Shown: positions 36,471 to 44,916, counted from the stretch's first letter. The stretch: DNA of 64,000 nt from DATGLG01 sp035294245 (GCA_035294245.1 DATGLG010000025.1:62001-126000); one strand, 5' to 3'. Numbers and translations are program-made. Notes: generated by a model from the letters alone, not told the origin.

Positions 36471-37904
36471 GTGACCGCGGTGCGCGCGCAGGGGAGCGGC
36501 CGTCCGGGATCTTACCGGAAGAGCAGATCGCGGATTCGGCGCCGCCGGCATGGGCGGATCGCAGCAGCGTTGATTGCCGCGCTGGCCCTGGGCTTCGAGA
36601 CGGCGGCCGCTCAGAGCCAGAGCGGCACCGAAACCGGAGCCCCGCAGACGCGCGCGGAACTCCAGTCCCAGTATAATCAAGCCTTCCAGGAGATGCTGAA
36701 GAATCCGACCGATCTCGACATCACCTTCCATTTTGCGGAACTCGCGACCGATCTTGGCAATTACGAGGCGGCGATCTCGGCGCTGGAGCGGATGCTGCTG
36801 TTCAATCCGAACCTGCCCCGGGTGCGCTTCGAGCTTGGTGTGCTCTATTTTCGCCTCGGCTCCTACGACATCGCCCGCACCTACCTGACCCAGGCGCGCG
36901 ACGCGCCCGACACCCCCGCGGAGGTCCGCGACCGGGTGAACGCCTTCCTCGCCGAGATCGACAAGCGCGCGTCGCCGAGCAAGCTCAACGGCATGCTGAT
37001 GGCCGGGCTGCGCTATCAATCGGACGCCAATGCGGGCCCGGGCCCCAATGTCGAGGCCGGCGGTGTGCCGGCGACCCTGAGCAGCCAGTTCGTCAAGCGC
37101 GCCGACTGGAACGCCTTCACCACGGGCAATCTCCGGCACACCTACGATCTCGGCACCCAGGACAACGCCCTCATCGAGACCAACGGCACCTATTACTATT
37201 CCAAGCAGGAGGACATCGGCCTGGTGGACGTGGCGCTCGTCGAGCTCAACACCGGCCCGCGCGTCGACGTCATGGACGGCGACAAGGTCCTCTTCAACAT
37301 CCGCCCCTATGTCCTCGCCAATGACGTCTTCCTCAACCACGACCAGTATCTCTATACCCTCGGCACCGGGCTCGAAGTCCTAAAGGAGGTGACGAGCAAC
37401 CTTCTCGTCGACAGCTATTACGAGTTCCGCTTCAAGCGCTTCAAGAACTCGGCCAATCAGCCGACGGCGACACAGCTCGACAGCGTCGTCCACGCTCTCT
37501 CATTCGACCTGCGCTACGCGGTCCTGGAGAGCGGCTTCTTCGATCTGGGCACCAGCATCGCCAAGGAGCCGGCACGCTTCAGCTTCAATTCCAACGAGCA
37601 GGCGAATTTCCACCTCGCCTATAATCAAAGCATCGCGCTGCCGTTCTCGGTCCCGCAGGGTCCCCTCGCCCTCATCCCGGCGATCTATCGGATTTACACG
37701 ACCTATGATCAGCCCGACCCAGCCATCGACCCCTCGGTCAAGCGTCATGACCGGGAATGGGATTATGTGCTGACCGCACAGCTCGGCTTGTACAAAGGCC
37801 TCGCCGCGAATCTGCAGCTCCAGCGCCAAGTGGTGAATTCGACCCTGCCGAACTTCAAATACAACAACACGTCCGTATTGATGGGGCTCTCCTGGAGCTT
37901 CTGA
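36471..37904 (+). CDS. TPR plus outer-membrane beta-barrel protein, Slam (type XI secretion)-like
   Basis: A 477-residue exported protein (480 if the GTG at 36462 is used; both are GTG starts near an AAGGGGG site). A basic N-terminus leads to a signal peptide ending near ETAAAQ. Residues about 60-160 form TPR-like helices (DLDITFHFAELATDLGNYEAAI). From about 165 the sequence alternates in amphipathic strands and ends in SWSF, the terminal aromatic of an outer-membrane barrel. This layout matches Slam proteins, which move TbpB-like cargo across the outer membrane. The next gene encodes a protein with such a domain. No database comparison was possible; a generic TPR-porin is the alternative. 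Confidence 0.6.
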   Translation: MTAVRAQGSGRPGSYRKSRSRIRRRRHGRIAAALIAALALGFETAAAQSQSGTETGAPQTRAELQSQYNQAFQEMLKNPTDLDITFHFAELATDLGNYEAAISALERMLLFNPNLPRVRFELGVLYFRLGSYDIARTYLTQARDAPDTPAEVRDRVNAFLAEIDKRASPSKLNGMLMAGLRYQSDANAGPGPNVEAGGVPATLSSQFVKRADWNAFTTGNLRHTYDLGTQDNALIETNGTYYYSKQEDIGLVDVALVELNTGPRVDVMDGDKVLFNIRPYVLANDVFLNHDQYLYTLGTGLEVLKEVTSNLLVDSYYEFRFKRFKNSANQPTATQLDSVVHALSFDLRYAVLESGFFDLGTSIAKEPARFSFNSNEQANFHLAYNQSIALPFSVPQGPLALIPAIYRIYTTYDQPDPAIDPSVKRHDREWDYVLTAQLGLYKGLAANLQLQRQVVNSTLPNFKYNNTSVLMGLSWSF

Positions 37905-38142
37905 GCCGTATTTGAAGGTCCCGCAGCGATCGCTCCTAGAAATCGCCGGCGCTTTTTGTCCCGCGCGACTCCTGCCGCAACGGCGTGCACCGCGTTGTGG
38001 ATGAATTCGGCAAGTCATGGTTAATAATGTGTTATTTTGATACTGCCCCTTCGCCGGAATTTGTGCTAAAGTTTTACTAAAGTTTTAGTAATCGTCGCGG
38101 CCGTGTGAGTCTGGGTGCCAGGCCGCGCAGTCGGGGGCCACC
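37905..38142. other. Intergenic region before the FecR-domain gene
   Basis: This 238-bp gap contains a markedly AT-rich core (about 38018-38095, with TTAATAATGTGTTATTTTG and a repeated AAAGTTTTA) in otherwise GC-rich DNA. It is a plausible promoter region for the FecR-domain gene, which may therefore be expressed independently of the upstream barrel gene. No convincing terminator or small gene is seen. Confidence 0.4.
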
Positions 38143-39963
38143 ATGGGAATGGCGTGGAAGTTCGCCGCGGCTGCTATGGTCGCGGTCGTCGTCTGCTGGT
38201 GCGGAAGCGCGCAGGCTGAGGCGGAGCGCGTCGGCGTCACCGCCGCCGTCAACCCCGCCGCGACGGGGCATCCGCCGGAAGGTGCCACCCGTGCTCTCTT
38301 CGTCGGCGCCGACGTGCTCCATGACGAGCGCATCGTCACCACTGACAGCGGCCAGGCGCAGCTCCTCTTCCTCGACCAGTCGGCGCTGACGGTCGCCCCC
38401 AATTCCGACATCACCATCGACCAGTTCGTCTATGACACGAGCAAGGGCACCGGCAAGCTGGCGGCCTCGGTCACCAAGGGCGCGCTGCGCTTCGTCGGCG
38501 GCCGCATCAGCAAGCAGGCGGACGTCGTCTTCACCACGCCCGCCTCGACCATCGGCATCCGCGGCGGCGTGCTGATGATCCAGGTGCAACCGAGCGGCGC
38601 CACCACGGCGACCTTCCTCTTCGGCGACCACATGACCGTCACCGCCGCCGGCGTGACGCGGACCGTGACACGGCCGGATTTCACCGTGACCGTCAATCTG
38701 CCGAACCAGCCGCCGGGGGCGCCCGTGCCCACGCCGCGCCAGCTCATCACCGAGATGCTGCACGCGCTCGAGGGCACGCCGGGCGCGAATGGCGGGGCCA
38801 CGCAGATCCCGACCGAGAGCCGCGTCGCCCTCGTCAATCTCACCCAGATGCTGCTCAACAGCGATCCCACCACCTTCGTCGTCACGGGAAGCCGGACCAC
38901 GCCCACCACCACCTTCGTGCAACTCCCCGATAAGCTGGTCAACCTGTCCCAAGCCAATTCCGGCGCAGATGGGCCGAAACCTCCGACACCAAGCGAAGCG
39001 CCGCAAAACGGCAACAGCGGGACCGGGAGCAACGCCGCAGGTGGAACAGGTGGCTTCGGGAACGAGACAATCGAAATTGGCAGCGGCGGTACCACCCAAC
39101 CACCTACCCGCACGACCCAGACGCTGCATGGCTATGCAGCGGGCGTGGTGGTCGTCTCCGGCTATGATGGAACGTATGACAAGGTGGGGGTCTTCGAAAG
39201 CCGAGGGTCGGGCGATAAGGTCAGGCCTAACAAGGTGACGATCAAGACTTCCGCCGAGCTCGACCAGGTCAGCGCAAAATTCCGCCTCGAGATTTCCGGG
39301 GGCGATGTGAATTTCACCTTTGGGGGTAGAAACGGACAAAGCAGCTTCCAGGCCGATGACACCTTTTCCGCTCAGAAGACAACCGACGATGGATTCATCC
39401 ACTTGACGATGGAGACTCATAATCTTTCCACCGCCTTTAACGACGTGCCTTCTTGCCAGTGCCAGTATTTGCAATGGGGTCCCTGGCAAGCGACCGCAAC
39501 AACCGAAGATGAATTTTCCGTAGCGACCAACGGCAGCTGGGTGGCAGGTCCTCTCGCCTCGATCGCCAACTTCAAGGCCAATCAGCCGCAGGGACAGGCG
39601 ACCTATAGCGGCGTGATTGTCGGCAATGTCCTCAACAATGGAAGTGCCTATCTGGCCTCGGGTCAATTCCAGAATGCATGGAATTTCGGCACCAGAAGCG
39701 GAACCATCTCGATCAGCAATTTCGACGGTAAGAATTTCGTAGGTAGCGCGGCGGCAACTGTAGCCAATCCTCGCGATTATCACGGAAATTTCTCTGGCGC
39801 CCTCGCCAATGGGACCGCCCTTCATGGCACCTTGAACGGCTCCTTCTTCAAGAGTTCCACGGATGTGGCGGCCGAGACGGGCGGCCAGTTCAAAATCACG
39901 AGTTCCGGTCCGACGAACTACACCGCTGCCGGCATCTTCGCGGCGGGGAAAGCACACCCGTAA
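38143..39963 (+). CDS. Exported FecR-domain protein with TbpB/hemophilin-like C-terminal barrel
   Basis: A 606-residue protein with a signal peptide (1-26, cleavage near SAQA; no good lipobox, so likely soluble). A FecR-type domain follows (about 45-175; SGQAQLLFLDQSALTVAPNS, VTKGALRFVGGRI, TIGIRGG). After a Gly/Asn/Thr/Pro-rich linker (about 265-325), the C-terminal 280 residues alternate strands with ATYSG, NFDGKNFVGSA, GTLNGSFF and ETGGQFKI. These resemble the eight-stranded barrel of transferrin-binding protein B and hemophilins. The DNA for this part is far lower in GC. It lies directly after a Slam-like gene, so I infer it is that protein's secreted cargo. It has no sigma/FecA partners, so classical FecR signalling is unlikely. 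Confidence 0.62.
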   Translation: MGMAWKFAAAAMVAVVVCWCGSAQAEAERVGVTAAVNPAATGHPPEGATRALFVGADVLHDERIVTTDSGQAQLLFLDQSALTVAPNSDITIDQFVYDTSKGTGKLAASVTKGALRFVGGRISKQADVVFTTPASTIGIRGGVLMIQVQPSGATTATFLFGDHMTVTAAGVTRTVTRPDFTVTVNLPNQPPGAPVPTPRQLITEMLHALEGTPGANGGATQIPTESRVALVNLTQMLLNSDPTTFVVTGSRTTPTTTFVQLPDKLVNLSQANSGADGPKPPTPSEAPQNGNSGTGSNAAGGTGGFGNETIEIGSGGTTQPPTRTTQTLHGYAAGVVVVSGYDGTYDKVGVFESRGSGDKVRPNKVTIKTSAELDQVSAKFRLEISGGDVNFTFGGRNGQSSFQADDTFSAQKTTDDGFIHLTMETHNLSTAFNDVPSCQCQYLQWGPWQATATTEDEFSVATNGSWVAGPLASIANFKANQPQGQATYSGVIVGNVLNNGSAYLASGQFQNAWNFGTRSGTISISNFDGKNFVGSAAATVANPRDYHGNFSGALANGTALHGTLNGSFFKSSTDVAAETGGQFKITSSGPTNYTAAGIFAAGKAHP

Positions 39964-40091
39964 ATCCTCGCTTAACCGCTTGCTGACATAGTGCGGGCGA
40001 GCTTGAATTCGCGGCCAATGGTCTTTACTTCTTAACGGTCCAGAAGGTGGTTGGTTTGGGCAGGATTTGATCGGCCAATCACCCAGACCTT

Positions 40092-40469
40092 ATGACGGAG
40101 ACAGCCACGAAAAGCGCTCAAATCAGAGGCAAAGGCAGCGAGCCGATCGAGCTGGCGCCAGGGATCGGCGCCCGGGAAATGGCCCGCGAGGTCGAGCTCG
40201 AGAGATGGGCATGGCGCAGGGTGAAGGCTCTGCGTTTTTTCTATACCCACCTCACCCTCTACGCGATCGTCAACTTCATCATCCTCCTGATCGACGTCTC
40301 CACCCCCGGCGATCCCTGGTTCTATCAGGTGCTCCTGGGCTGGGGCCTGTTCGTCGGCCTCCACGCCGCCTATACCTATGAGCTCCTGCCGTGGTCGAGC
40401 CGCGATTGGGAGCAGCGCAAGGTGCAGGAACTCATCGCCCATCGGCGCGAGCGCTTGCATCGCCGCTAG
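40092..40469 (+). CDS. 2TM domain-containing protein
   Basis: A 125-residue protein. After a 45-residue soluble N-terminus, the conserved 2TM-type pattern appears: a basic helix (RVKALRFFYTHLTLYAIVN), first transmembrane segment (about 57-75), a short loop, and second segment (about 84-104). A charged tail (WEQRKVQELIAHRRERL) follows. In other proteins this domain is linked to histidine kinases or LytTR regulators; as a stand-alone protein its role is unknown. Confidence 0.8.
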   Translation: MTETATKSAQIRGKGSEPIELAPGIGAREMAREVELERWAWRRVKALRFFYTHLTLYAIVNFIILLIDVSTPGDPWFYQVLLGWGLFVGLHAAYTYELLPWSSRDWEQRKVQELIAHRRERLHRR

Positions 40470-40547
40470 CCGGCAGCCCCTTCCCTTCGACCGATTTTCG
40501 CAAGGACAGCACCGTGCAAGAACGCGCACCGCGACGGAGGAATTGCG

Positions 40548-40775
40548 TCAGGAAACCGACAGGCGCGGCTCGCGCGAGGGCCGCGGCAGCAGGCGATAGA
40601 AGCGCTGATTCCTCAGCGTGCTCTCCGAGATCAGCTTGTAGAGCAGCGGGTCCTTGATGTTGCGGAGCCGCACATGGCGCACGCCGCCGCCATCCATCAT
40701 GCCGCCGATCACCTCCCATGCCGTGGCGATATTATCCAGCTTCATGTAGACCTGCCCGACCTCGATCTCGTACAT
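40548..40775 (-). CDS. Small conserved-looking hypothetical protein
   Basis: A 75-residue frame starting MYEIEVGQVYMKLDNIATAWEVIG, with a strong GGAGGGG ribosome-binding site 4 bp before the ATG at 40775. The composition looks like a real folded protein, unlike the Ala/Arg/Pro-rich frame upstream of the ATG. I do not recognise a family and see no motif or membrane segment. It is downstream of the Kdo hydroxylase gene on the same strand (161-bp gap). Confidence 0.6.
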   Translation of the reverse strand: MYEIEVGQVYMKLDNIATAWEVIGGMMDGGGVRHVRLRNIKDPLLYKLISESTLRNQRFYRLLPRPSREPRLSVS

Positions 40776-40936
40776 CGCCCCTCCGCCGCCCAACGATCGC
40801 TGCACCGCGACGCCTCTGCCCGCCCGGCCTGCTAGGAATAGCCAAGGCCGAGCCGGGCTCGTGTGACATGGCTGTGACATGTCGCGGGAAAGGTTGTCCG
40901 CGCGGGAACGCCGCGCGGACCCGCCGAGCCTCGGAC

Positions 40937-41812
40937 TCAGACCAGGGGGCGGCCGGCGAGGCGCTCGAGGACGCGAAGCGGCGACAAGGCGGGCTCGCCC
41001 ATGGCCTCGACGTCGAGATGAAAGGTCTGCTCGAGAGCGAATTGCCCGGCGAGTGCTGCGTGCAAGACCTGATCCGTGTAGACGAGCCAGCAGGTCTGGG
41101 GCGGAAACGCGATCTCCTCGCGGGGCGCCTTCGCCTGATAGACGGCGTCCTGCTTTCCCTTGTCGTGCAAGGCAAGCATGATGTGGTCGTAGCGGCTGCG
41201 CCGGTCCTTGGTGATGCCGAGGCGCTCCAGGAGCCAGGCTGATCCGGCGACGGGTGCGCCGACCCGCGGCAGGAATTGGCGCGCGAAGGCCTCGAAAGGC
41301 TCCCCCACCCGCCAAACCCGCGGCTTGCCCTCCGCGATATTGGCGAAGAAGCGGAGGATGCGGCGGCCGCGCGTCGGGCGCGAGGGAAAGGCATCGACGT
41401 GGAGGAGCCGGTCGTCCTTGATCGGCGAGTAGTGCCGCCCCTTGATCTCGACGGGACGGAAGCTCGTGCGCGCCCGCTCGAGCCGCTCCGCGTAATTCGG
41501 CAGAAGGTCGGAAACCAGCGTGGCAGCGCTTCGCGCGAAGCGCTCCATCATGGCTTGAAGTCGCGCGCGATCCGGGCCTGTCAGCGCTGTCCCCTGAAGC
41601 GCGCCGATCTCGGGATCGAAGCTGATGTTCTTGGCTTTGCCGTCGGCGCCGCTCGCCGTCAGGAGATGACGCTCGCTCTCGTCAAGCGGGAAGGCGAGCT
41701 TGGGGAAGAAGACGACTCGGCCGCTTTCCAGGGCCCGCCGCGCCCGTTGCCGCAAGTCCGCTTCGTAAGGACCGGACCAGCGATCGATCGGAAAGGCCTC
41801 AAGCACCTCCAC
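40937..41812 (-). CDS. kdoO: Kdo 3-hydroxylase (Fe(II)/2-oxoglutarate-dependent)
   Basis: A 291-residue protein of the Kdo hydroxylase family, which converts Kdo to Ko in the lipopolysaccharide inner core using iron and 2-oxoglutarate. The iron triad is visible as H138, D140 (LLHVDAFPSRPTRG) and H251 (TDQVLHAAL). SPIKDDRLLHVD and FANIAEGKPRVWRVGEPF are typical blocks. The start is GTG 41812. Ko makes the Kdo linkage resistant to acid hydrolysis. Known enzymes come mainly from Burkholderia and Yersinia; presence here is worth noting. No other LPS gene adjoins. Confidence 0.84.
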   Translation of the reverse strand: MEVLEAFPIDRWSGPYEADLRQRARRALESGRVVFFPKLAFPLDESERHLLTASGADGKAKNISFDPEIGALQGTALTGPDRARLQAMMERFARSAATLVSDLLPNYAERLERARTSFRPVEIKGRHYSPIKDDRLLHVDAFPSRPTRGRRILRFFANIAEGKPRVWRVGEPFEAFARQFLPRVGAPVAGSAWLLERLGITKDRRSRYDHIMLALHDKGKQDAVYQAKAPREEIAFPPQTCWLVYTDQVLHAALAGQFALEQTFHLDVEAMGEPALSPLRVLERLAGRPLV

Positions 41813-41928
41813 GCAGCATTCTCCTCCAGCTTCTTCTTCGCGCGCCCGGATCCATTATACATGCGCGCGCCGATGCGCACCAAGCCGGGCGGGGACGATT
41901 CTGGCGGCTTGAATTGACGTGCCGACGC

Positions 41929-42291
41929 TCAAGACCCCGAGCGGGTATAGCCCTTGCTCGACATGCACTGGTCGAAGGCGCTGGTGCGCGCCGCGGCATT
42001 GGCATCCGTGGGGCGGCCGCCCGTGAGCAGGCTGGGCTGGACCGCATTCGGCTGCGAGGGTATCGAGCTCGGAATGCCGGCGACGCTTCCAGTCGGGAGA
42101 TAGCGCGGGTCGGGCGGGTAGGCCGGCGGCAATGCCTGAGGCGTCGCCTGCGCCGGCACCTGGGAATAGGCCATGGCCTCGCATTGGGAGGCGTCCGCCC
42201 GGATATCGTCGCTCGTGGCGCCCGGCTTGCTCCACTGCGGCGCGCAGGCGGCAAGGAGCGCGAGCATTGAAGCCATGATCAAGAGCCGCAT
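41929..42291 (-). CDS. Small lipoprotein
   Basis: A 120-residue protein starting MRLLIMASMLALLAAC, with a clear lipobox (LLAAC, Cys at 16), so it should be lipid-anchored in the envelope. The mature part is Pro/Ser/Thr-rich with a conserved-looking C-terminal FDQCMSSKGYTR and an early DASQCEAMAYSQ, suggesting a disulfide between the two cysteines. This resembles a group of short alphaproteobacterial lipoproteins of unknown function. Start at 42291 is fixed by the signal sequence. Confidence 0.75.
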   Translation of the reverse strand: MRLLIMASMLALLAACAPQWSKPGATSDDIRADASQCEAMAYSQVPAQATPQALPPAYPPDPRYLPTGSVAGIPSSIPSQPNAVQPSLLTGGRPTDANAAARTSAFDQCMSSKGYTRSGS

Positions 42292-42363
42292 GTCCGCGAT
42301 TATAGAGCCGATTTGCCGTTTCGCAAATGGCTCCACGACACGGCTCCACACCGCCGCCCGTCT

Positions 42364-42756
42364 CTAGTGGCAATCCCCCTGGCGGGTTCCCACGGTGCGC
42401 GACACGTCCTCAATCGTTTGCCCCGTGATCGGATCCTTCTTCACCTTTCGCGTCACATCGGTGAAGCTTTTTCCCTTGTCGCTTTGCTCGGTGGTGACAA
42501 TGGTGCCGTCGCAGGCGGCTTCGATATGGCCCTTCTCGTTGCGACGGATGGCGCAGCCCGCGAGGCGGGCAAGCGCCGCCCGGTGCTGGTCGAAGACTTC
42601 GCCCTTGCCAAAGCAATGGGTGATCACCTGGGGCGTGCCCGCGATGCCGTTGAGCGTATCGGTCGTCTCGATTCGATAGAGGCCCGGCTCCAACGCCGCA
42701 GCGGGAGCCGCGAGCAAGAGCGCGCCTGCAAGCGCCGCCGTAGCGAGCGATCTCAT
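42364..42756 (-). CDS. DUF3617-like exported protein
   Basis: A 130-residue protein with an N-terminal signal peptide (MRSLATAALAGALLLAAPAAA). The mature part begins EPGLYRIETTDTLNG and has cysteines in ITHCFGKGE, LAGCAIRR, EAACDG and at the end (GDCH), consistent with two disulfides. The pattern is that of DUF3617, periplasmic proteins of unknown function. It is a separate unit from the lipoprotein gene 72 bp downstream or may be cotranscribed with it. Confidence 0.72.
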   Translation of the reverse strand: MRSLATAALAGALLLAAPAAALEPGLYRIETTDTLNGIAGTPQVITHCFGKGEVFDQHRAALARLAGCAIRRNEKGHIEAACDGTIVTTEQSDKGKSFTDVTRKVKKDPITGQTIEDVSRTVGTRQGDCH

Positions 42757-43020
42757 GGGGAGTGAGCTGTGCGATACGAAATCACCGGCTCAGTGTAGAG
42801 CCTGATGTCACGAGATTGAACCGTCTGCGCCGGAGAGGCATTTTGCGGCGCGAGCAAGAGTGGGACGAGCCGTATAGCCTCTGTGAGAAGATCAATATGG
42901 CCGGTGTCACCGAATTCCTCGTGCGCCGATGATCTCGTCATCGGGAATCTCATTGGCTGCAAGTCATTCCACTTGGCAGACATGTAACCTTGCTGTAAGA
43001 AACAGGGGTCAGAGCCAACT

Positions 43021-43047
43021 TGCCCTGCCGAGAGGCGGGGCATTTTT
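43021..43047 (+). terminator. Intrinsic terminator
   Basis: TGCCCTGCC and GGCGGGGCA pair fully (one G-U) around a GAGA tetraloop and are followed directly by five T. The orientation is plus strand, although no plus-strand protein gene precedes it, which suggests a non-coding transcript ends here. Confidence 0.75.
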
Positions 43048-43141
43048 CTGAAGGATTGCCTCAGTATGGCCACAATCCTCGGGCATAGTTGCTAAACATC
43101 AAGCCAGGATTTACACCCCTTCAGCGATCCGGCTTGCACTC

Positions 43142-43178
43142 GCCCTGCCCAGGACTCTCCCGGGTGGGGCTTTTCTTT
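43142..43178 (+). terminator. Second intrinsic terminator on the plus strand
   Basis: GCCCTGCCC and GGGTGGGGC form nine pairs (two G-U) around an 11-nt loop, followed by TTTTCTTT. It lies 95 bp after the first terminator and is also not preceded by a plus-strand protein gene. Confidence 0.65.
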
Positions 43179-43231
43179 CCGGTCACAAATGCCGGCCCGC
43201 AAAGGCTGCGCAGCGACGCGCTCGCCCCGGA

Positions 43232-44722
43232 CTACGACCGGTCTTGCGCCGACACGCCGGAGAAGCCGGCGCCCTCGGCGATCACCCGTTGCGTTGCCAG
43301 GCTGACCAGTACGAGCACGACGATATTCACCACGAGGGCGATAATTCCCACATTGAGCTCGCGGATCGCCGCGGGAAGTGAGGGGAAGAGCGTGCCGATC
43401 GTCGTGTGCGTCAGGCTGATGGCGGCGACCGTCGCCACGCCGGCGATGATCCCGGCAAAGGCGCCCTCCCTCGTTGCCAGGTTCTTTTTTGCCAAGCTCA
43501 GGACCACGGACGGGAAGAGCTGGGTCACGAAGCTATAGCCCATGAGGAGAAGTGCCACGATCGTCTCGCCGCCCTGCAGCGTGAAATAGACAGCGACGAG
43601 GGCGACGACGGGGACGAGGAGCTTCGCCAGCCTCGAGACCTGCCGATCATCCGCCGACTTGTGGAAGGCGCGATAGATGTTGTTGGCGATGAGCGTGGCG
43701 GCCGTCATGAGGATCATCGAGCCCGGGACGAGGGCCGTGAGGACGCCGGTCGCGCCGATGATGCCGACGAACCATGGCGCGAAGCTCTTCGCCGACAGCT
43801 TGAACAAGGCGAGGTCGATATCGGGCCCCTTGAGGCCCGGAACTTGCAGGATCGCCGCGAAGCCCACGAAGAAGACGAACAGCAGGATGAGCTGATAGAG
43901 CGGCAGCAGAATGGCGTTCTTGCGGAAGACCCGCTCGTTCCTCGCCGTATAGACGGAGCCGAAGGAATGCGGCCACATAAAGAAGCCGAGGGCCGTCAGA
44001 AGGACCGTGGAGGCGTACCACCATAGGCTTTGGCCATGCGCCGGCAGCACCGTGAAGCCCGGCTGCGCCTTGTCGATTGCCGTGAACATCGGCTCGAGGC
44101 CGCCGTAATAATGGTAAGGAAGATAAAGGCCGAGAAAGATGACGATCGACAGAATCAAGGTGTCCTTGACCACGGCGACCCATGCCGAGCCATGGACCCC
44201 CGATACCATCACATAGGCGGTCACCACGGCGGCGCCGATCCAGATGGCGGGTGTCGACGCAATCGCGCCGTAGCCGGCCGTCTCGACGATGATGCCAAGG
44301 CCTTTGAATTGCAGGACGAGGTAGGGAACGAGGGCGATGATGCCGACGACGGAGACAAGGACGCCGAGGGAGGTGCTGCCGTATTTATGGACGAAGAAGT
44401 CGGATTGGGAATAGAGGCCGTATTTCTTCGCGTAGCGCCAGATGGGCGGCAGCAGGAAATAGGAGATCACATAAGCGAGCGTTCCATAGGCGAGGATGTA
44501 ATAGGTCGGGGCGCCTTTGCCGTAGGCGAAGCCGCTACCGCCCAGGAAGGTGAAGGTGGTGTAGATCTCGCCCGCGAGCAGGAGGAAGACGAAGATGGCG
44601 CCAAATCCGCGCCCGCCGACCGTCCACTGCTCGAGATTCATGTCCTTTCCCCGCTTGGCGAGGAAGCCGAGGACGAGGGCGACGATCGCGGCGAGGGCGA
44701 TCAGGGCAAGAGCGGCATTCAT
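43232..44722 (-). CDS. Sodium:solute symporter (monocarboxylate-type)
   Basis: A 496-residue SSS-family carrier with about 13 transmembrane helices. The typical sodium-binding early helix region (FLLLAGEIYTTFTFLGGSGFAYGKG) is present, and the long hydrophobic series includes ATGVLTALVPGSMILM. The start at 44722 follows a 4-bp overlap with the DUF3311 gene. This two-gene set is the usual form of acetate/pyruvate/lactate permeases (MctP/ActP-like) in Alphaproteobacteria. The substrate is inferred as a short monocarboxylate. Confidence 0.86.
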   Translation of the reverse strand: MNAALALIALAAIVALVLGFLAKRGKDMNLEQWTVGGRGFGAIFVFLLLAGEIYTTFTFLGGSGFAYGKGAPTYYILAYGTLAYVISYFLLPPIWRYAKKYGLYSQSDFFVHKYGSTSLGVLVSVVGIIALVPYLVLQFKGLGIIVETAGYGAIASTPAIWIGAAVVTAYVMVSGVHGSAWVAVVKDTLILSIVIFLGLYLPYHYYGGLEPMFTAIDKAQPGFTVLPAHGQSLWWYASTVLLTALGFFMWPHSFGSVYTARNERVFRKNAILLPLYQLILLFVFFVGFAAILQVPGLKGPDIDLALFKLSAKSFAPWFVGIIGATGVLTALVPGSMILMTAATLIANNIYRAFHKSADDRQVSRLAKLLVPVVALVAVYFTLQGGETIVALLLMGYSFVTQLFPSVVLSLAKKNLATREGAFAGIIAGVATVAAISLTHTTIGTLFPSLPAAIRELNVGIIALVVNIVVLVLVSLATQRVIAEGAGFSGVSAQDRS

Positions 44723-44916
44723 TGCGCATCCTCCCGATTGGCAGGATCGGCCCGATAAATGACGGTCATGATGATCGCCGTGAGAATGATCCACACGACG
44801 ATCCAAGCCAGCAGGAAGGGCATGCCCAGCACATAGGGAGTCACGCGGTTGACGAAGAAGGGGCCGACCACAAGGCCGAGAAAAGGCAGGACGGCAAGCC
44901 AGCGGAGATTGCCCAT
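44719..44916 (-). CDS. DUF3311 small membrane protein (symporter partner)
   Basis: A 65-residue protein with two hydrophobic helices (about 4-24 and 31-53), starting MGNLRWLAVLPFLGLVVGPFF. DUF3311 proteins are encoded just before SSS carriers and are thought to assist them. The stop overlaps the symporter start by 4 bp (ATGA). The ATG at 44916 is preceded by an AGGA site. Confidence 0.85.
   Translation of the reverse strand: MGNLRWLAVLPFLGLVVGPFFVNRVTPYVLGMPFLLAWIVVWIILTAIIMTVIYRADPANREDAQ

Larger units (their letters stand above)
42757..43231. other. Geneless interval with possible small RNA locus
   Basis: This 475-bp stretch holds no convincing protein gene; a 106-codon minus frame at 42753-43073 has no coding character. 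It lies between two minus-strand genes yet contains two strong intrinsic terminators on the plus strand. A weak promoter-like pair for the first is TTGGCA (42973) and TAAGAA (42996) with 17-bp spacing. The promoter of the DUF3617 gene should also be here. Confidence 0.4.

Noticed and set aside
38143..39963. Classical FecR anti-sigma regulator
   Set aside because: It is exported with a signal peptide, and no ECF sigma factor or TonB-dependent receptor gene is adjacent.
42753..43073. 106-codon minus frame in the gap before the symporter
   Set aside because: It covers the plus-strand terminator, has no domain or ribosome-binding site and irregular composition.
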